A DNA stretch of 64,000 bases from CAVTAV01 sp963732795. Lineage in GTDB: Bacteria; Pseudomonadota; Alphaproteobacteria; CAVTAV01. The stretch is from NCBI GenBank assembly GCA_963732795.1, contig CAVTAV010000002.1:124001-188000 (forward strand). Direction: 5' to 3'. The notes below the pieces were generated by a model. It saw only the letters and a list, made by a program, of their open reading frames with translations. It searched no databases and was not told the origin of the DNA. Below, piece by piece: positions 63,090 to 64,000 of the stretch. Positions within the stretch are counted from its first letter, which is position 1; the number at the start of each line of letters is the position of its first letter. The position numbers were made by a program, and so were the translations under genes.

Positions 63090-64000
63090 CGTTTTTCCAG
63101 AACCGTGAAGCCGAAGCTCCAGGGGATGACGTTGAGGATCGCGACCGGCCCGTCATCCGGCCAGTCCGGCAGCGCGTCGAGGCCGAGCAGGCCGTCGAGC
63201 GAGAAGCCGTGGGCATAATCCCGCTTCGACGGCTGGCGCGTCTGCGCGGGGTCCAGTCCGAGACCGTCGCAGATGAAGTTCAGATACATGCTGTGCAGGT
63301 TGTCGGTGAGCACGAGCGGATAGCCGGCGGGCGGTCGGCCGGTGACGGCCTCGATACGGTCGGCGAAGCTGCGGAGCGCGGCCATCATGGCCTGGGTCTT
63401 GCGCTGCACGTCGTTCGTCCGTTCGGCGGCGAACACCTCCGGCGCGCCGTGGGTGACGACATGGCGGAGCAGGGGGGCGTCGGTCTCCGGCGTTATCAGC
63501 GCGGCCGCCGCCACGTCGCTCATGACCGACGCTCCGTTCGCCATGAGACGCGGCAGCCCCGCATCCTGCCGGTCGCTGACCACGGCGAGCGCCGCGCGGC
63601 TGCTGCCGGAGACCACAAGGGCGCGGGCGAGGCTGAGCACCGAGGAGAGGTTCGCGCATTCGTTCGTCCAACAGGCCTGGACATGGGCGTTGCGCAGGCC
63701 GCAATCATCGAACAAAGCGGTGAGGACTGCGTTGCGGACGGCCAAGGGATCGGCCCCAAAGCTTTCGGTCGAGAACAGAACGGTGTCGATCTCGTCGGGA
63801 TCGATCGCGCCCTTGGCGAGGCAGTCTTTGACGGCGCGTCCCGCCATCTCGGCGACGCCGGCGGCGCTTTCGCGGAACGAGACGAAGCCGTCTTGCTTCA
63901 AGAAATCGATCACCGGGCTCTCAGCCGCCGCGCGCTCGATCGGGACGGGCGTCCCCGCCTTGAATCCGATTGCGCCGAGAGCCGCGCCGTCTACAACCAT
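63086..64000 (-). CDS. KAS III-like ketosynthase / acyltransferase, at window edge
   Basis: Thiolase-superfamily protein of at least 304 residues; the first ATG is exactly at base 64000, so it may be the true start or internal. Fold markers: VDGAALGAIGFKAGTPVPIE, DEIDTVLFSTESFGADPLAV and the active-site Cys region ACWTNECANLSSVLSLARAL, then AALAVVSDRQ. The usual KAS III His motif and the GNTSA box are replaced by VLTDNLHSMYLNF and YAHGFSLDGLLGLDAL. This suggests a non-canonical member, perhaps making an ester or amide bond or starting a short chain. It is co-transcribed with the MT-T gene. Confidence 0.75.
   Translation of the reverse strand: MVVDGAALGAIGFKAGTPVPIERAAAESPVIDFLKQDGFVSFRESAAGVAEMAGRAVKDCLAKGAIDPDEIDTVLFSTESFGADPLAVRNAVLTALFDDCGLRNAHVQACWTNECANLSSVLSLARALVVSGSSRAALAVVSDRQDAGLPRLMANGASVMSDVAAAALITPETDAPLLRHVVTHGAPEVFAAERTNDVQRKTQAMMAALRSFADRIEAVTGRPPAGYPLVLTDNLHSMYLNFICDGLGLDPAQTRQPSKRDYAHGFSLDGLLGLDALPDWPDDGPVAILNVIPWSFGFTVLEKR

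Noticed and set aside
1..64000. tRNA or rRNA genes
   Set aside because: No cloverleaf with a T-loop GTTCRA pattern in proper context and no rRNA-like conserved stretches were noticed while reading either strand; a tRNAscan run would settle it.

Overview
The window is GC-rich, gene-dense DNA of an alphaproteobacterial type. The gene content (large TonB-dependent receptors, DUF6152 proteins, GMC oxidoreductases, many SDRs, aromatic catabolism) and the short intergenic palindromes with cores such as TTCGGGCTGAGCCTGTCGAA and GTCATTGCGAACGAAG fit Rhodospirillales- or Sphingomonadales-like soil or water bacteria. No rRNA, tRNA or CRISPR array was seen, so the order is not fixed. About a third of the genes carry frameshifts. 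Several sit at short G/C runs and they cluster (1-4.5 kb, 15-18 kb, 36-38.5 kb, 50-53 kb, 56-58 kb), while 3-kb receptor and pump genes are intact. I read most of them as uncorrected long-read or metagenome errors rather than true decay, except the glpK remnant, which has a real internal deletion.

Layout. 0-4.5 kb: an SDR, a nicotinate salvage pair (pncB-pncA) and a tannase-like esterase, all on the minus strand. 4.7-8.5 kb: a GMC oxidoreductase, a class-C beta-lactamase-like hydrolase and a pirin. 8.5-15 kb: a TonB receptor with a secreted partner protein and two DUF6152 proteins, divergent from a membrane-anchored winged-helix regulator. 15-21 kb: a glpK remnant, a two-gene gluconate-2-dehydrogenase-like flavoenzyme, a macrodomain protein, a DUF4956 membrane protein, a SdiA-regulated-like protein and a PPP-type phosphatase. 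21.3-22.9 kb: an IS5-type remnant with matching ends that bracket an esterase gene. 23-30 kb: an unknown exported protein, a flavin-dependent monooxygenase-like protein, a second TonB receptor, and divergently a DUF6152 fusion protein. 30-33 kb: a probably iron-controlled operon (beta-barrel, FMN-binding protein, ApbE, b-type membrane protein).

33-41.3 kb is an aromatic block: SDR, MFS transporter, two-subunit hydroquinone 1,2-dioxygenase, 4-hydroxymuconic-semialdehyde dehydrogenase-like ALDH, CoA-transferase A and B, and 4-hydroxybenzoate 3-hydroxylase. 41.3-46.3 kb is an RND pump with a divergent TetR regulator and a clear shared operator. 46.4-53.3 kb holds a second MFS transporter, a barrel-like protein, a small exported protein, two SDRs, a membrane protein built from KQPxxG repeats and a MetE-like protein. 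53.5-55.6 kb carries a LigJ-like hydratase and a LigB-type extradiol dioxygenase.

55.6-64 kb is the most interesting part: a compact, non-canonical NRPS-type locus. It has a stand-alone A-T didomain whose specificity residues read as threonine, a SyrC/CmaE-like alpha/beta-hydrolase with a cysteine nucleophile, a phosphopantetheinyl transferase, a free carrier protein, an FAD oxidoreductase, a nucleotidyltransferase-fold protein, a methyltransferase-carrier protein that looks like an excised piece of an interrupted A domain, and a KAS III-like enzyme at the right edge. No condensation domain is seen. The logic is on-carrier tailoring of threonine; the product is unknown and the locus continues past the window.
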